In this document: positions 17,084 through 17,823 of the stretch, piece after piece
Position numbering within the stretch: position 1 is the stretch's first letter
Layout: the number at the start of each line of letters is the position of its first letter
Assembly: GCF_946480385.1 (NCBI RefSeq)
Contig: NZ_CAMLJP010000120.1
Coordinates: 1 to 17,823 of the forward strand
Length of the DNA stretch: 17,823 nucleotides
Origin: an uncultured Azospirillum sp.
GTDB lineage: Bacteria; Pseudomonadota; Alphaproteobacteria; Azospirillales; Azospirillaceae
Reading direction: 5' to 3'
The notes under the pieces: generated by a model
Database searches by the model: none
What the model was told of the DNA's origin: nothing
Seen by the model: only the letters and a program-made list of their open reading frames with translations
Translations under genes and position numbers: made by a program

Positions 17084-17823
17084 GTGGCCAGAGCGCCAGA
17101 TAGCAGCAAGCCGGGAAGCGTCACCCTGACGGAGGTCGCCGGCCATGCCGGGGTGTCGCGCTCGACCGTGTCGCTGGTGCTGCGCGGCAGCCCGCTGGTG
17201 GCGGCGGAAACGCGGGAGCGGGTCCAGGCCGCCATGGCGGCGCTCGGCTACATCTACAACCGCGGTGCCGCCAACCTGCGCGCCGCCCGCACCCATACGG
17301 TCGGGCTGCTGGTCTGCGAACTGAACAACCCCTTCTATGCCGAGCTGACGGCGGGGGTGGACGATGTGCTGGACACCGAAGGCTTCGTCGCCTTCATCGC
17401 CAACACCGCCGAGCAGCCGGAACGCCAGGACCGCTTCCTGCAGCGGATGCGGGAGCACAATGTCGACGGGGTGATCCTCTGCCCCGCCGCCGGAACGCAG
17501 GCAGAGCTGCTGGACCGGCTGGACCGCTGGCGGCTGCCCTGCGTGCAGGCCTTGCGTCTCGTCTCCGACCAGGGACGCGACTATGCCGGGGTGGATTATC
17601 AGGCGGGCATGGAGACGGTGACCGAGCATCTGATCTCGCTGGGTCACCGGCGGATCGCCTTCGTCGGCGGGACGCTGGACCATTCCGCCTACGCGGCGCG
17701 GCATGCCGGCTTCACCGCGGCGATGCGGCGGCACGGGCTGGCCGACGATCTGGTGCTGCGCTGTCCGCTGACCCGGCGGTCGGGTGCTGAGATGGCTGAT
17801 GATCTGCTGAATCGGCCGCAGGC
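17084..17823 (+). CDS. LacI family transcriptional regulator (partial, runs off the window)
   Basis: The first 246 residues of a LacI/GalR-type regulator. The N-terminal HTH reads VTLTEVAGHAGVSRSTVSLVLRG in outline (residues 13-35), followed by a hinge helix with Leu65 (AANLRAAR) and a periplasmic-binding-protein-like effector domain starting TVGLLVCELNNPFYAE. Landmarks such as DGVILCPA and LGHRRIAFVGG are typical. The start is GTG at 17084, with GTGAGG about ten bases upstream, 12 bases after the dehydrogenase, so it is likely the last gene of the same operon and may control it. LacI proteins usually sense sugars; here the effector may be the imported acid or a product. The 3' end is outside the window; no frameshift is seen. 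Confidence 0.9.
   Translation, partial: MARAPDSSKPGSVTLTEVAGHAGVSRSTVSLVLRGSPLVAAETRERVQAAMAALGYIYNRGAANLRAARTHTVGLLVCELNNPFYAELTAGVDDVLDTEGFVAFIANTAEQPERQDRFLQRMREHNVDGVILCPAAGTQAELLDRLDRWRLPCVQALRLVSDQGRDYAGVDYQAGMETVTEHLISLGHRRIAFVGGTLDHSAYAARHAGFTAAMRRHGLADDLVLRCPLTRRSGAEMADDLLNRPQ

Noticed and set aside
16103..17734. 543-codon open frame on the minus strand
   Set aside because: It is antisense to the dehydrogenase and LacI genes, both of which carry clear motifs in the plus frames.
1..17823. CRISPR arrays, tRNAs, insertion sequences, phage genes
   Set aside because: None was seen: no regularly spaced repeats, no cloverleaf recognised, no transposase or integrase motifs in any real gene.

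Overview
High-GC DNA of an alphaproteobacterium, most probably Azospirillum or a close relative in the Rhodospirillales. The judgement rests on codon and GC style, the form of the rRNA-operon leader at the left edge, the inverted 'CCCTCTCCCG...CGGGAGAGGG' repeats, and the protein families. No transposase, phage gene, tRNA or CRISPR array was seen. Genes are densely packed and intact; only the last one is cut by the window end.

Layout. (1) 1-323, minus strand: promoters and antitermination leader of an rRNA operon that reads out of the left end; 16S rRNA itself would lie outside. (2) 324-2706, minus strand: a luciferase-like flavin monooxygenase and a CPA1 Na+/H+ antiporter. (3) 2904-5832, plus strand: a soluble orphan hybrid histidine kinase (PAS-GAF-PAS-HisKA-HATPase-REC). 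A good sigma-70 promoter places transcription start on the AUG of a 27-codon ORF whose stop overlaps the kinase start (ATGA). (4) 5769-5927: two inverted copies of a REP-like element between convergent genes; one copy encodes the kinase's last ~20 residues. (5) 5962-11298: an RND efflux pump and its lipoprotein adaptor (minus), with a divergent TetR regulator and a palindromic operator cluster between them. No outer-membrane factor is present. (6) 11312-12784, minus: an MFS transporter. (7) 13097-17823, plus: a likely operon of two ABC permeases, a periplasmic binding protein, an ABC ATPase, a D-2-hydroxyacid dehydrogenase and a LacI-family regulator (partial).

How the genes work together. 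The TetR protein probably represses both itself and the pump. In region 7 the transporter looks like a polar amino-acid importer, but its binding protein appears to have lost both side chains that hold the ligand alpha-ammonium group in HisJ/GlnH, while keeping the arginine that holds the carboxylate. With a 2-hydroxyacid dehydrogenase and a LacI-type regulator in the same operon, I infer uptake of a 2-hydroxy or 2-oxo acid rather than an amino acid. A CG-centred 14-bp palindrome in the gap shared with the MFS gene is a candidate operator for the LacI protein. This module is the best candidate for an undescribed system here.
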